Below, in pieces: positions 6,917 to 7,945 of a stretch of 7,945 nt of DNA. Source of the DNA: Acidobacteriota bacterium (GTDB lineage: Bacteria; Acidobacteriota; Terriglobia; Terriglobales; SCQP01); the NCBI GenBank assembly GCA_021823305.1, contig JAKAOE010000068.1:1-7945 (forward strand), written 5' to 3'. Below the pieces are notes generated by a model that did no database searches, had not been told where the DNA came from, and saw only the letters and a program-made list of their open reading frames with translations. The translations under genes were made by a program, and so were the position numbers. Position 1 is the first letter of the stretch. Each line of letters starts with the position of its first letter.

Positions 6917-7945
6917 ATGGACAAGCTGGTGATACTCGGAGGGCAGAAGCTGCGCGGCAGCATCCGCGCTGGGGGAGCCAAGAACGCCGCGCTGCCGACC
7001 ATGGCGGCCAGCCTTCTCACGGCAGAAGAGGTGGCGCTGCGAAACGTCCCCGATGTGCGGGACATCCAGACAACGCGGAAGCTGCTGGAAGCGATGGGGG
7101 TGGAGACAGAGGGAAGCGGCGGACACCACCGAATTGCGCTGCGTGCCCGAAACATCGCGCATGCACAGGCGGATTACGAACTGGTGAAGACGATGCGGGC
7201 CTCGACGCTGGTGCTGGGGCCGCTGGTGGCACGCACAGGAATGGCCACGGTGTCGTTGCCGGGCGGGTGCGCGATCGGGGCGCGACCGATTGACCTACAC
7301 CTCAAAGGGCTGGAGCGGCTGGGGGCAAACCTGCGGCAGGAACACGGATACGTGATCGCGGAGGCCGACCGGCTGCAGGGCAATACGTACACTTTTGACC
7401 GCATTACCGTCACCGGGACCGAAGACGTGCTGATGGCGGCGACGTTGGCGCGGGGTGAGACGGTGCTGCGGAACTGCGCGCTCGAGCCGGAGGTAGTAGA
7501 CCTGGCGGAGTTGTTGGTGAAGATGGGGGCGAAGATCGAAGGCGCCGGCACGCCGGTGATCCGGGTGAAGGGCGTCGAGGAATTGGGCGGGGCGACGCAC
7601 ACGATCATCGCCGACCGAATTGAAGCGGGCACGTATCTAATGGCGGCACTGATCACGGGAGGCGAGGTCACGGTGACGCATTGCCAACCGGAGCATCTGG
7701 AGGGACTTCTGGAACGGCTGGAGGAGGCCGGAGCACGGGTGCAGCGAGGCGTGAACAGCATCGGCGTGGCGCCAAGCGAGGGACTGCGGGCGGTCGACAT
7801 CGCGACGGCGGAGCACCCTGGATTCGCGACCGACCTGCAGGCACAGTACATGGCGCTGATGACGCAGGCGAAAGGGACGTCCGTAGTGACAGAGACGATT
7901 TTCGAAAATCGCTTCATGCACGCGCTCGAGTTGAACCGCATGGGC
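6917..7945 (+). CDS. murA: UDP-N-acetylglucosamine 1-carboxyvinyltransferase, 3'-truncated by the window
   Basis: MurA transfers enolpyruvate from PEP to UDP-GlcNAc, the first committed cytoplasmic step of peptidoglycan synthesis and the target of fosfomycin. The window holds 343 residues of a protein usually near 420-430, with no stop before the end. Visible landmarks: GGAKNAALP (19-27, Lys22), VKTMRASTLVLGPLVAR (90-106, Arg94), LPGGCAIGARPIDLHLKGLE (114-133) with catalytic Cys118 (Cys115 in E. coli), DRIEAGTYLMAA (233-244), GFATDLQAQ (302-310, Asp306 matching E. coli Asp305) and ENRFMHALEL (330-339). Cys at 118 instead of Asp predicts fosfomycin sensitivity at this residue. The ATG lies 19 bases after the nagA stop, with GGAAG (6908-6912) four bases before it, so it is probably co-transcribed with murQ-nagA. 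The residue before AlaLysAsn is Gly where many homologues have Ser. Whether this is the only murA copy cannot be judged here. Confidence 0.96.
   Translation, partial: MDKLVILGGQKLRGSIRAGGAKNAALPTMAASLLTAEEVALRNVPDVRDIQTTRKLLEAMGVETEGSGGHHRIALRARNIAHAQADYELVKTMRASTLVLGPLVARTGMATVSLPGGCAIGARPIDLHLKGLERLGANLRQEHGYVIAEADRLQGNTYTFDRITVTGTEDVLMAATLARGETVLRNCALEPEVVDLAELLVKMGAKIEGAGTPVIRVKGVEELGGATHTIIADRIEAGTYLMAALITGGEVTVTHCQPEHLEGLLERLEEAGARVQRGVNSIGVAPSEGLRAVDIATAEHPGFATDLQAQYMALMTQAKGTSVVTETIFENRFMHALELNRMG

Noticed and set aside
7174..7941. 255-codon minus-strand frame opposite murA
   Set aside because: Ser/Ala/Pro/Arg-rich antisense shadow of murA, which carries all expected catalytic motifs on the plus strand.

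Overview
The window is G+C-rich bacterial DNA with tightly packed genes and no RNA genes, CRISPR arrays or transposases that I can see. The mix of genes suggests a Gram-negative soil-type bacterium. It includes a signal-peptide-bearing beta-lactamase-fold/NamZ fusion next to murQ, nagA and murA, plus an MscS-type channel. Acidobacteriota is my best guess, from general style and not from a marker gene.

Layout: (1) 1-1692 (+) is the 3' part of an MscS-family mechanosensitive channel with a long extracytoplasmic helical region. Its start lies before the window. (2) 1693-2472 has no intact gene. It holds the frameshifted, truncated remains of a minus-strand MocR-type regulator (GntR winged helix joined to an aminotransferase-like domain). 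(3) 2473-4869 (-) encodes a secreted two-domain protein: an N-terminal serine beta-lactamase-fold domain (like the AmiE/YbbE group) fused to a C-terminal DUF1343/NamZ exo-beta-N-acetylmuramidase domain (GH171). (4) 4870-4933 is a short divergent control region. It carries a near-consensus minus-strand promoter whose -35 box overlaps the murQ start codon. (5) 4934-7945 (+) is an apparent operon murQ-nagA-murA. murQ and nagA overlap by ATGA, murA follows after 19 nt, and murA runs off the window end.

Working together (inference from known families): the secreted fusion would strip peptide stems from muropeptides and release MurNAc from the non-reducing end of peptidoglycan fragments outside the inner membrane. 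After uptake and phosphorylation (genes not in this window), MurQ turns MurNAc-6-P into GlcNAc-6-P and D-lactate. NagA deacetylates this to GlcN-6-P, which the usual GlmM/GlmU steps make into UDP-GlcNAc. MurA then commits UDP-GlcNAc to new peptidoglycan. The locus therefore reads as a compact wall-salvage-to-wall-synthesis module controlled from one divergent promoter region. The most notable points are the hydrolase fusion, the overlapping divergent promoter, and murA in the salvage operon.
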